Shown one piece after another: positions 1-7,442 of a stretch of 64,000 bases of DNA. The stretch comes from Bdellovibrio svalbardensis (GTDB lineage: Bacteria > Bdellovibrionota > Bdellovibrionia > Bdellovibrionales > Bdellovibrionaceae). The notes beneath the pieces are model-generated. The model did not search any database. It was not told the origin of the DNA and saw only the letters and a program-made list of their open reading frames with translations. The stretch spans positions 434,001 through 498,000 of the forward strand of contig NZ_JANRMI010000001.1 of assembly GCF_029531655.1 (NCBI RefSeq). The letters run 5' to 3'. Both the position numbers and the translations under genes were made by a program. Positions within the stretch are counted from its first letter, which is position 1, and each line of letters starts with the position of its first letter.

Positions 1-30
1 ACGACTCGTTCAAAAAAATTGAATTCCCGA

Positions 31-61
31 AAAGGGCTTCTGGAAACAGAGGCCCTTTTTT
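31..61 (+). terminator. intrinsic terminator of an upstream gene
   Basis: A perfect hairpin has arms 31-42 and 47-58 (one G-U pair) around a GAAA tetraloop, and the T-run continues after the stem. It probably ends a + strand gene lying left of the window. Confidence 0.8.
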
Positions 62-161
62 TATGCTTTGCGAAAACTGGAAACCCGCGCCAGATTAAAT
101 TCTCTTGTTTTGGCGATCCAAATCAGGTCCACTTAATGGGCGTAAAGGGGAATGAATTTCT

Positions 162-1298
162 ATGCAAAACAATCATCTAGAGTTTGGCAAAGGCAAAGAG
201 AATTCAACGACTTCGCTGGTTCCGCCAGTCTTGTCTGATTACATGAATTACCGCCAGTTTCTGGCAGACTTTTATAAGTTCAAACGTCAGGCTTCCAAAG
301 GAGCTTTGAGAGCTTATAACTATGCCGTGTTCTCTGCGGCAGCGAACATCAAATCTCCGAACTATTTGAAAATGATCATCGAAGGAAAAAGAAATCTTTC
401 TGACGATATGATCGGCAAATTCGGTAAAGCCCTGGGTTTCAATAAAGAAAACACTGAAGAGTTCCGTTTGCTCGTGCAATTCACGCAAGCAACAGATCCT
501 GCAGACCGCAATATGTTCCTGAAAAAACTCAGCGAACACAGAGTCGGTGTAAAACTTAAATCGGGTGAGATCGATCGTAAGAGCTTTGAAAAAGTTCCGA
601 ACTGGGTTGCGTGGATTATCTATGCCATGGTCGATCAAGACGGAGTTTCCTTCGATACAGCCTCTTTGAAAAAGCTTCTTCGTGGCAAAGCCTCTGAAGA
701 CGAAATCGAAACTTCATTGAACACCTTGGTGGCTTCTGGCGATCTGCGCAGAGACGAAGTGACCGGGGAGTTGAAGAAGGCCCGCAGTCTGACTGAATCA
801 CCGGAAGACATTCCAGTGGCATTGGTCAGAAAGCTTCAATCACAATTGATGTACTTGGGCCTTGAGTCTTTGTACCAAGATCAACCCACAGACCGCGAGT
901 TCGGTACATTGACGATGTCTTTGACGAAAACAGAATTCGAAGAAATCAAATTCAAGCTTCGCCAAATGCGCAAGTCGATCAATAAAGACAACTCTATCGC
1001 GCGCATGAAAACAAAAGGGGAGAGAGTTTACCAACTCAACATCCAATTGTTCCCAGTGACCAACGCCGCAGAGGGTTTGGAAAAAGCTGCAGAGAAAACA
1101 GTGACCATGAACCAGGTGATTCAGCCGGCTCTTGATGTGAAGGTTGACACAATGGTTGAGGTGGCTGCGGCTGCCCCAGTTGCTGCCCCAATTCCTGAGG
1201 CTGCACCAAATGTTGCTTCGGCGACCGCTCCTGCAAAAACTTCGAACGTCAGTTCGCTTGCCGCAACTGCTGCTTCAGCAGCAGATCTTTTCCGCTAA
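162..1298 (+). CDS. TIGR02147 family protein with Ala/Pro-rich C-terminal tail
   Basis: This 378-residue protein resembles the TIGR02147 family (C-terminal DUF4423-type region), which is abundant in Bdellovibrio and is thought to be regulatory. The N-terminal part (residues 25-100) is helical and HTH-like, with YRQFLADFY and SPNYLKMIIEGKRNLS. The family-typical REFGTLTM lies near residue 247, where the second copy in this window (33413-34180) has REFGSITM. The last 60 residues are an Ala/Pro-rich, probably disordered tail that the second copy lacks. The ATG has an AAAGGGG ribosome-binding site about 11 bases upstream, rather distant. A hairpin follows the stop. The family assignment is confident; target and function are unknown. 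Confidence 0.85.
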   Translation: MQNNHLEFGKGKENSTTSLVPPVLSDYMNYRQFLADFYKFKRQASKGALRAYNYAVFSAAANIKSPNYLKMIIEGKRNLSDDMIGKFGKALGFNKENTEEFRLLVQFTQATDPADRNMFLKKLSEHRVGVKLKSGEIDRKSFEKVPNWVAWIIYAMVDQDGVSFDTASLKKLLRGKASEDEIETSLNTLVASGDLRRDEVTGELKKARSLTESPEDIPVALVRKLQSQLMYLGLESLYQDQPTDREFGTLTMSLTKTEFEEIKFKLRQMRKSINKDNSIARMKTKGERVYQLNIQLFPVTNAAEGLEKAAEKTVTMNQVIQPALDVKVDTMVEVAAAAPVAAPIPEAAPNVASATAPAKTSNVSSLAATAASAADLFR

Positions 1299-1308
1299 AT
1301 GCCTATTT

Positions 1309-1339
1309 GAGAGGCTGTCATTTAACACGACAGTCTCTC
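1309..1339 (+). terminator. stem-loop behind the TIGR02147 gene
   Basis: Arms GAGAGGCTGTC (1309-1319) and GACAGTCTCTC (1329-1339) pair over 11 bp with one G-U, around a 9-base loop. No T-run follows, so it may be a weak terminator or an mRNA 3' stabiliser. The rest of 1299-1590 has no convincing gene; it is the leader and promoter region of tmRNA. Confidence 0.5.
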
Positions 1340-1590
1340 ACGTTAATTTAAGATTCTTACATTTCAGTGTCACTTTTGCCCCATTTTTTGGGCAGCAATG
1401 TGGATAAGTCTGTGGAAGACCCCCATAAATGGTGGATATCTCGACCTTTTGGGACCTATTGTCTCATGCTTATGTTAGCGTACTGTTAGGACCTTGTAAC
1501 ATAACATGCTCAACTTTTGCGCTGTCTGGGTGCTTATTTTTTGATTGCTGTTTGTGTGTTATAAGTAAAGGATGTTCGAGTTATTCACAT

Positions 1591-1936
1591 GGGGGCGTAC
1601 TGGCTTCGACGTGGGTGCTGAAACATAAGGAGCATACCGGGGCGGATGAGGACCTCGATAAAAACGTCCATTTTGTAATTGGCAACGATTACGCACTTGC
1701 AGCTTAATTGACTGCACGATCTCCCTTGAGGCGGCTGCGCTCTTGGATAGATTGTCACTTTAGTGGCCTCGGCGTGTTGGGTTTTCTCCAGCAGACTCGC
1801 TTAAATACACTGGGGGAATGTGTCGCGTATATTTTGTCTGTAGAAGCTGCGCGAACAAATTAAAATACTGACTAAGTATGTAGCGCCTTATCGCGGATCA
1901 CTTGCGGACGGGGGTTCAATTCCCCCCGCCTCCACC
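1591..1936 (+). ncRNA. ssrA: transfer-messenger RNA (tmRNA)
   Basis: tmRNA rescues stalled ribosomes by acting as an alanyl-tRNA and then as a short mRNA that tags the unfinished protein for proteolysis. The 5' end GGGGGCG pairs with CGCCTCC (1927-1933), giving the 7-bp acceptor stem with G-U at the third pair. The T-arm GGGGGTTCAATTCCCCC precedes it. The tag frame starts at GGC 1681 and reads GNDYALAA before TAA at 1705-1707. The conserved GACTGC block follows the stop. Only CC of the terminal CCA is encoded; the next base is T. A TATAAG hexamer at 1560-1565 may be the -10 element, but no good -35 was found. Confidence 0.95.
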
Positions 1937-1972
1937 TGAGGTGAAATCGAAAGATTTCGGCTGAGGTGGAGG
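1929..1972 (+). other. long hairpin overlapping the tmRNA 3' end
   Basis: Bases 1929-1948 can pair with 1953-1972 around a GAAA loop, with CCTCCACCT facing AGGTGGAGG at the base. The left arm includes the 3' strand of the tmRNA acceptor stem, so in the precursor this hairpin competes with the mature fold. It is not followed by a T-run. It could be a processing or termination signal. Confidence 0.6.
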
Positions 1973-2013
1973 TGTAAAAGTCCTCTTAAATCAATCATTT
2001 GTAATTCGATATC

Positions 2014-2067
2014 GGGTTCGATAAAAATAGATTTCTCTTAACCCCCTAGTTACGTCTTATCGAACCC
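2014..2067. repeat. perfect 11-bp inverted repeat upstream of the acetyltransferase gene
   Basis: GGGTTCGATAA (2014-2024) and TTATCGAACCC (2057-2067) are exact reverse complements separated by 32 bases. The core TTCGATAA recurs in the two direct repeats at 3537-3610 and 4703-4776. The position between tmRNA and the first accessory gene suggests an operator or a recombination site. Confidence 0.6.
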
Positions 2068-2093
2068 TTTCGCAGAAACGACGTGAGGAAGAG

Positions 2094-2939
2094 ATGCAAA
2101 TCGTCCAAGATGACTCTGCTCAAATATTTTTAGATAATTCAGCGGAATTGCTCTATCGAGATGAGCCCACCAACAGTCTTCTGATCGGTTTGTGCGAGAG
2201 CATGAGAATATCAGAACCAAAAATTGCGCCAATTTTACTTCGGTTTATCGATGGAGGCAAAACTGTCTCAGCAGCAATTCAAACGTTACCAATGAATTTG
2301 GTCCTAACATATTCGAACACAGGTCAGGTTGCCGTCTTGGCAAATTATCTTAATAAGATCAATGCCAGCTTTCCCGGAGTTGTTGGGCCAGCCGTAGAAT
2401 CAGAACTATTTGCAAATGCTTGGAGCGGGCTAACCGGTAAACCCAATAGACTGGGAATGGGACAAAAAATTTATAAAATCGAGCAAGTGGAATTTCTATC
2501 GGGAGTTGCTGGTGAGTTTCGATCTGCAGAAAAAAGGGATTTAGATCTTGTGACCGAATGGGTCATTGCTTTTGCAAAAGAGTCGCTCCCTATAGGTCCT
2601 CGCGGTGAGCAACACTGGAAAGACTTTGCAGAAAGATCTATTCAAAATAAAACGGCGTATCTTTGGACAATTGACGATGTTCCAGTCTCGATGGCGCACA
2701 CGGGGCGTCCCACAAAAAACGGTGTTTCCATTAGTGGTGTCTATACTCCATTAAACGAACGAAAAAAGGGGTATGCATCTGGCGTAGTTTCTCATCTTAG
2801 TCAGACGATGTTAGATTCGGGCAAAAGGTTCTGTGTTCTTTATACTGATCTAGCAAATCTTAATTCGAATAAGATTTATCAGAATATTGGGTATCGAGAA
2901 GTTTCTGACTCAAAACATTTTCTTTTTTCGGAAATATAA
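2094..2939 (+). CDS. GNAT family N-acetyltransferase
   Basis: This 281-residue protein is a predicted acetyl-CoA-dependent acetyltransferase. The C-terminal third carries the GNAT fold: a beta strand with VSMAHTGRP, then ISGVYTPLNERKKGYASGVV, which matches the V-x-T-P-x2-R-x2-G-Y acetyl-CoA loop of FR47-like members, and finally IYQNIGYREV. The N-terminal half is helical and unassigned. GAGGAAGAG lies just before the ATG. The gene is AT-rich, stands alone directly behind tmRNA, and has no obvious terminator. Substrate unknown; it may be cargo of an island at the tmRNA end. Confidence 0.8.
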   Translation: MQIVQDDSAQIFLDNSAELLYRDEPTNSLLIGLCESMRISEPKIAPILLRFIDGGKTVSAAIQTLPMNLVLTYSNTGQVAVLANYLNKINASFPGVVGPAVESELFANAWSGLTGKPNRLGMGQKIYKIEQVEFLSGVAGEFRSAEKRDLDLVTEWVIAFAKESLPIGPRGEQHWKDFAERSIQNKTAYLWTIDDVPVSMAHTGRPTKNGVSISGVYTPLNERKKGYASGVVSHLSQTMLDSGKRFCVLYTDLANLNSNKIYQNIGYREVSDSKHFLFSEI

Positions 2940-3155
2940 ACATGGTCAACCTTATGGATAATATTCCCAAATTTTCTATTTTGCTCCGCAACAAATATTG
3001 ATCTCTCGATTTTTTTAATTTACCCTTAAGCAGATTTATGCTGTGCTTCAATCAGCTTAAATTAGCGACCATAAAAATATCCCTTATTTTTTTGTTGAAA
3101 ATCGAATCAAATTCATGAAATAGAAATCTCAAAGCCTTTATGGCGGGAGATCTAC

Positions 3156-3449
3156 ATGAACTTACAAATCACATATATCAAGAAGCCTGTTCAAGGAAAA
3201 CACGAACACATTACTCATTGTGGAAATACGTCCGCCCGCTGGGAGCTATCCGTGGCGGATATCGTTTATCGAATTGAAGCTAAGATCGATAGCTTCTATG
3301 TCCAAGATCCCAGAACGGGTAAAGTTGCTTATGTGGGCGTCGTAAGATCAAGCAATCATGCTCCGTACCTTCGCACTTACGCCGACAACACATGGAACGA
3401 CAATTTACTTTCATTGCCGAACTTGTCTGTGCAAGACCGCGTTTATTAA
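3156..3449 (+). CDS. small protein of unknown function (97 aa)
   Basis: I do not recognise this protein. It has no signal peptide or membrane segment and is rich in beta-forming residues, with HITHCGNTSARWELSVADIVYRI in the first half (longer than any motif I know) and a basic, Tyr-rich second half. A GCGGGAGA ribosome-binding site precedes the ATG, and an intrinsic terminator follows 10 bases after the stop, which supports a real single-gene unit. It sits in the accessory stretch behind tmRNA. Confidence 0.65.
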   Translation: MNLQITYIKKPVQGKHEHITHCGNTSARWELSVADIVYRIEAKIDSFYVQDPRTGKVAYVGVVRSSNHAPYLRTYADNTWNDNLLSLPNLSVQDRVY

Positions 3450-3459
3450 TGATACTACC

Positions 3460-3490
3460 AGTGGAGGAAACTTCCTCCACTGTACTTTTC
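3460..3490 (+). terminator. intrinsic terminator of the 97-aa gene
   Basis: AGTGGAGGA (3460-3468) pairs with TCCTCCACT (3473-3481) around AACT, followed by the pyrimidine-rich stretch GTACTTTTCC. Confidence 0.7.
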
Positions 3491-3536
3491 CTCCATAATC
3501 AAGATTTTATAATTTAATGGTCTGAATGATTTCAAA

Positions 3537-3610
3537 AAGATAAGACGGATTCTGACGCTGGAGAAAGTTTCGATAACTCGCGACTCGCCGCCACCATTTT
3601 TCTAAATCAT
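3537..3610. repeat. imperfect direct repeat, left copy
   Basis: This segment aligns without gaps to 4703-4776. Both copies begin AAGATA, share GCTGGAG-A/G-AAGTTTCGATAA (3557-3576 and 4723-4742) and continue with common ACTC and ACCA blocks. The copies flank the AraC-type gene. Confidence 0.65.
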
Positions 3611-3746
3611 AGATCTTATTGATTTATTTTGGGTTCAATTCTCCTAGGGTAGCCTGAGGGAATTGAATTTCTGTTATTACTTTAGCAAGATAGATCAAAA
3701 ATCACCGCTGGAAGTCCGCTATACCCGTATTCAGCAGAGGGGCGTC

Positions 3747-4613
3747 ATGAGTGACCATGGATTTAGAGTATTTAAAGCGATCACGTATATCGATCAGAAT
3801 TTATTTGCGCAGATAGATTTGGAATCGATTGCTAGTGCGGGTGCATTTTCGCCGTTTCATTTCCATCGCGTTTTTACGAGCTTGATGGGAATGACGGTTA
3901 ACGAATATGTACGTAAGCGCCGCTTAAGCGAAGCCGCTCGCCGATTGATTGATACTGATCAAGATATCTTAGATCTTGCATTGGAGTGTCAGTACGAATC
4001 GCAAGAAGCTTTTACTCGCGCTTTTAAAAAAGCCTATGACATGGCACCAGGCCAACTCCGCAAAATGAAAAAGTCTATGGAGGTCAGTCGATCTTTAACA
4101 TTAGACGAGATCAACGCCTTAATTAAAGGAGATGCGGTGAAGCCAGAAGTTATAAAACAAAAAGCAAAGCGGTTAGTGGGAATTGCAAAAGCCTATGGTG
4201 ATTACGATTTCCAAGAGGCACACGATCAGTGGGATCAATTTGCGGCACGGTGGAGCGAACTGAAGCCAACTGACGAGAACATCGTCTATGGAATTCGACT
4301 GCCATCACATCCACTGGTTAATAACCCTGCGAAAAACGGATATGTATATTTAGCGGGCATCGAAGTAGGGCAAGACTTCGCTCTTCCGACGGGAATGACA
4401 GAGGTTATTCTTCCCGCAGGTAATTATGCGAAGTTTACGCACAAAGGTCATTTAGCTGACTCCGGTGATACCGCCAGAAAGATATGGAATGTGTGGATGC
4501 CTGAGAGTGGTCTTAAAATATTGGATGGGCTTTCGATTGAAGCGTATGGTCCAAAATTTGATCGTGAATCAGCCAACAGTGAATTTGATATTTTAGTGCC
4601 GATACACGATTGA
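3747..4613 (+). CDS. AraC family regulator with GyrI-like effector domain
   Basis: The layout is like Rob/SoxS-GyrI regulators. Two helix-turn-helix units fill residues 5-105 (IDLESIASAGAFSPFHFHR, then DILDLALECQYESQEAFTRA with the AraC ending). A GyrI-like small-molecule-binding domain fills residues 135-288. It probably senses a hydrophobic compound and activates transcription. The frame is open from 3663, but ATG 3747 has an AGAGGGG ribosome-binding site and begins where AraC homology begins, so I prefer it. The gene lies between two direct repeats (3537-3610, 4703-4776) and in front of a terminator. Its targets are unknown. Confidence 0.88.
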   Translation: MSDHGFRVFKAITYIDQNLFAQIDLESIASAGAFSPFHFHRVFTSLMGMTVNEYVRKRRLSEAARRLIDTDQDILDLALECQYESQEAFTRAFKKAYDMAPGQLRKMKKSMEVSRSLTLDEINALIKGDAVKPEVIKQKAKRLVGIAKAYGDYDFQEAHDQWDQFAARWSELKPTDENIVYGIRLPSHPLVNNPAKNGYVYLAGIEVGQDFALPTGMTEVILPAGNYAKFTHKGHLADSGDTARKIWNVWMPESGLKILDGLSIEAYGPKFDRESANSEFDILVPIHD

Positions 4614-4702
4614 TGTTAGTGGAGGAGTAAATATAATCTTCCATGCATAGAATACTTATTAAAACCGGCATTCGAGATTTTTATAGCTCCAATAATTCCG
4701 GC

Positions 4703-4776
4703 AAGATAGGATGGGTTTTGTTGCTGGAGGAAGTTTCGATAAGAATGAACTCGTTTCTACCAATTTAGAAAATAAA
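4703..4776. repeat. imperfect direct repeat, right copy
   Basis: This is the second copy of the repeat at 3537-3610, 1166 bases downstream and in the same orientation, just after the AraC-type gene. The best conserved part is 4723-4742. Its right end overlaps the following terminator. Confidence 0.65.
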
Positions 4777-4808
4777 GAACCACCCATTGCGGTGGTTCTT
4801 TATTTTTG
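4774..4808 (+). terminator. intrinsic terminator
   Basis: AAAGAACCACC (4774-4784) pairs perfectly with GGTGGTTCTTT (4791-4801), followed by ATTTTTG. It separates the AraC-type gene from the nuclease-methyltransferase module. Confidence 0.85.
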
Positions 4809-4887
4809 TGACTATGTTAATCCCTAGGTCTAAATTATAAATAAACAATAGATTGATTTACTTTACCGAGAGAGAATTTTTCAAGGC

Positions 4888-4916
4888 TTGAAGTAATTTG
4901 GTGTGCCTATTATATA
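4888..4916 (+). promoter_or_regulatory. sigma-70-like promoter of the nuclease-methyltransferase module
   Basis: TTGAAG (4888-4893) and TATATA (4911-4916) are 17 bases apart. Transcription would start near 4923, leaving a short leader with GAGG at 4931-4934 before the TTG start at 4941. Confidence 0.55.
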
Positions 4917-4940
4917 AGTCACAATTTGAAGAGGTTAAGT

Positions 4941-5549
4941 TTGGCTCGCATTTCCAGCATTAAAGCGGCTTTGCTTGAAGAAGCTATTTTGTACTTGCTC
5001 GAAGATTCCTGCTATACGACTGTACAATCGGTTCCAAATATTAATCGTAGAGATCCATATCTCGAGAATGCCCCGAATGGAATATGCGTCTTAGGGCGTG
5101 GCGAGAAACACCAAATAGATGCCATCGCGGACTATGTTTTTCCGCCGCCATTCTCCAATCCCCTTCGTTTGCTTTGTGAAGCCAAGTATAGCGAGGGAAA
5201 TCCCGTCGGAATAAGCATTATTAGAAATGCTGTGGGTGTGAAAAAGGATGTAGAGGAATATTTTCGTCCTAGTTCTAATCGCCGTACAAGTAGGTATCAC
5301 TATCAATATGCTGTAATATCTTCCAGTGGGTTCACGGTAAATGCACAAAACTACGCGTATGCACAAGATATTTACCTTCTTGATCTAAGTGCAGATATCT
5401 ATGAGAGTATCATTATTGATGTCATCGATTTGTATGTTGAAACGGTGATTGTACAACCTCTCAAAGATAAAGGTCACCGCATCAAATGGAATACCGATAT
5501 TAATATAGATTTAAAATATCTTAGAGAGACCTTTCGAGGAACTTTATGA
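4941..5549 (+). CDS. PD-(D/E)XK nuclease-like protein (Mrr-type fold)
   Basis: This 202-residue protein is probably a DNA endonuclease. Seen in order: an N-terminal helix with LLEEAILYLLED, then HQIDAIADY (about residue 55) and LRLLCEAKYS (about residue 75), which fit the D and E-x-K of the PD-(D/E)XK site. YAVISSSGFTVNAQNYA with IYLLDL resembles the closing strand and helix of Mrr-type catalytic domains. No separate DNA-binding domain is visible. TTG 4941 is preferred over TTG 4926 because GAGG lies 6 bases upstream. The stop overlaps the next start by 4 bases (ATGA), so it is translationally coupled. First gene of a four-gene AT-rich module. Confidence 0.7.
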   Translation: MARISSIKAALLEEAILYLLEDSCYTTVQSVPNINRRDPYLENAPNGICVLGRGEKHQIDAIADYVFPPPFSNPLRLLCEAKYSEGNPVGISIIRNAVGVKKDVEEYFRPSSNRRTSRYHYQYAVISSSGFTVNAQNYAYAQDIYLLDLSADIYESIIIDVIDLYVETVIVQPLKDKGHRIKWNTDINIDLKYLRETFRGTL

Positions 5550-5974
5550 CCGATGGTAATGTTGAAGTTGAAAAACATCAAATTGATGAACTGGTCAGTA
5601 AAGTAAAAGCTGATATTTCTAGAAATAAAGGAAAAGTTATCCTTGGTGTCTTTAATGACAAAATTCCCGTTATTTTGAGACATGAAGGGGAGCGCCCGCT
5701 GATCCATGAGCTTTTTAACGAACGTGAATATCGCATCCATTTTGAGGATATCAATGGGGTTTGGTGGATTCAGCTGAATAATAGTTCTGCGAGGTTTGCT
5801 TTTTATATTCCTGAAGAACTAAAAAAAATAATTGCGAGTAATCCGATATCCAATGTCTTGGATGTGAAGCAAAGGCATATGTCGACGCTCACAATAACAT
5901 ATCGATTTAATGGCAATGCGATTACTGTCAAATTATTCGTTGATTCAGAATGGATTAAAAAATTGATAGTTTGA
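5546..5974 (+). CDS. unknown protein coupled to the nuclease-like gene
   Basis: I do not recognise this 142-residue protein. It is soluble, with no signal peptide, and mixes helix (residues 5-25) with predicted beta strands such as KVILGVF, WWIQL and TLTITYRF. The start overlaps the stop of the nuclease-like gene by 4 bases, so the two products are probably made together and may act as partners, for example nuclease and specificity or inhibitor subunit. That role is inference. A 121-base gap with a palindrome separates it from the ParB-like gene. Confidence 0.7.
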   Translation: MTDGNVEVEKHQIDELVSKVKADISRNKGKVILGVFNDKIPVILRHEGERPLIHELFNEREYRIHFEDINGVWWIQLNNSSARFAFYIPEELKKIIASNPISNVLDVKQRHMSTLTITYRFNGNAITVKLFVDSEWIKKLIV

Positions 5975-6060
5975 TAAGTAATTATTGAGACGCAAAAACT
6001 AGACCTCTGGCAAAAAAAATAAATTCTTCTGGACACAGATGATTCCAAGTACTTTAAATA

Positions 6061-6085
6061 AGTAAACAAACATTAATTGTTTACT
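6061..6085. promoter_or_regulatory. palindrome upstream of the ParB-like gene
   Basis: AGTAAACAA (6061-6069) and TTGTTTACT (6077-6085) are perfect inverted repeats with a 7-base centre. They end just before the TGGAG ribosome-binding site of the gene at 6096. No T-run follows, so an operator is more likely than a terminator. Confidence 0.55.
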
Positions 6086-6095
6086 GGAGTGGCGA

Positions 6096-7442
6096 ATGTC
6101 CGAATGGAATCGGCAAGATTTACAGTTGTCCAACTTAGAGCTAAACACTCAAAATCCCCGATTCGAGATGGCCGGTGATCAACGAGAAGCCATCAGAACG
6201 ATGCTGAATGAGCAGTCAGACAAAATTATAAATCTTGCAGAAGATATTATCAAGTTCGGACTAAACCCGTCAGAGTCAGCAATTGTCGCTCCAGTTGAAA
6301 CTGTAAAAGGAATATTTGTAGTGTTAGAGGGTAATCGCAGAATTACTGCTCTTAAGCTGCTAGACAACCCAGATTTTGCATCCTTTGATAAAGCACTGCT
6401 CAAGAAATTCAAGGAACTCTCTAGTGGATATAAGAAAATAAAATCTATAAGCTGTATAGTTTTTGATGATCCAGATAATGCAAATAAGTGGATTAAGCTT
6501 AAACATACCGGGGAGAATGAAGGGGTTGGCACCGTTCGTTGGAACACTCAGCAGCAGGCGAGATTTGAGGAAAGTGTTGGTGGCAACACGGCAGAGGCAC
6601 TTCAGGTGATCGACTTTTTAAAAAAGAGTTCGTATGTATCTCAAGATGTAAAGTCTAACTTGGGAAAAGTCCCTGCTACTAATCTTGAGAGAATAATAAA
6701 AGATAGAAATATGCAATCTGTTCTTGGTATCACGATCGAGGATGGGAAAGTTAACACAGACTTTGAGGAGTCGGAAGTTGTAAAAGGCCTGACAAAAGTT
6801 GTTAACGACTTGGTTTCCAAAGCCATAAAAGTTAAAGATATTTACACGAAAAAAGATCGCGAGAAGTACATTGAAACTTTTGGAAAAGGTGACCTCCCCT
6901 CTAAGGGAAAGAAAGCTCCGGCAAAGTGGGAAGTGGTTGCATCATCAAGGGGCACTGTGCCTACAGCTACCACAAAAAGTAGATCTAAGAAGCCGAATCC
7001 TCTCTCTGCATCAAGAGTTTCGTTAATTCCTAAGGACTGCATTCTTAAGATATCAGAAAGACGTATTAACAAAGTGTATCAAGAGCTAAAAAGCATGAAT
7101 TGTGACGAATATGTCAATGCTGCCGCAGTCCTTATGCGTGTTTTTGTTGAGTTAAGTGTAGATGCCTATATCGAACGAAAGAAGCTACCGAAGCTAAATA
7201 GCGATTCAAAACTGCAATTGAAGATAAATGGAGTTGCGGATCATCTTGAACAAAGTGGGATTATTCATAAGCAGGAGTTGAAAGGTATTCGCGCTAGTGG
7301 CGGTAATATTCATCACATGCTGTCTGCGAATACATTCAATGCGTACGTGCATAATAAGTCTTTCAATCCTGTTGCGAATGAGCTTAAAATTAACTGGGAT
7401 AACATTCAACTATTCGTCGAAGCAATCTGGAGTCAAGTGTAA
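6096..7442 (+). CDS. ParB-like protein with possible HEPN-like C-terminus
   Basis: This 448-residue protein begins with a ParB/Srx-type fold: LSNLELNTQNPRF at the start and VLEGNRRITALKLL near residue 78, which matches the G-x2-R-x2-A-L nucleotide-binding signature of ParB N-terminal domains. The middle is Lys/Ser-rich and probably a linker (residues 255-300). The last 140 residues are helical, with MRVFVELSVDAYIE and an Arg-Asn-His-His pattern (IRASGGNIHHML) that recalls HEPN or Abi-type C-termini; this last point is uncertain. TGGAG precedes the ATG. TAATG joins it to the methyltransferase gene. It is not a chromosome-partition ParB: no ParA and no parS were seen. Confidence 0.75.
   Translation: MSEWNRQDLQLSNLELNTQNPRFEMAGDQREAIRTMLNEQSDKIINLAEDIIKFGLNPSESAIVAPVETVKGIFVVLEGNRRITALKLLDNPDFASFDKALLKKFKELSSGYKKIKSISCIVFDDPDNANKWIKLKHTGENEGVGTVRWNTQQQARFEESVGGNTAEALQVIDFLKKSSYVSQDVKSNLGKVPATNLERIIKDRNMQSVLGITIEDGKVNTDFEESEVVKGLTKVVNDLVSKAIKVKDIYTKKDREKYIETFGKGDLPSKGKKAPAKWEVVASSRGTVPTATTKSRSKKPNPLSASRVSLIPKDCILKISERRINKVYQELKSMNCDEYVNAAAVLMRVFVELSVDAYIERKKLPKLNSDSKLQLKINGVADHLEQSGIIHKQELKGIRASGGNIHHMLSANTFNAYVHNKSFNPVANELKINWDNIQLFVEAIWSQV

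Noticed and set aside
1429-1707. Open reading frame of 92 codons ending in GNDYALAA
   Set aside because: It runs through the tmRNA leader and ends with the tag sequence. The real product is the tmRNA and its short tag, not a protein.
6096-6700. Chromosome-partition ParB
   Set aside because: The ParB-like signature is there, but no ParA gene, no parS-like palindromes and a methyltransferase partner argue against a partition role.
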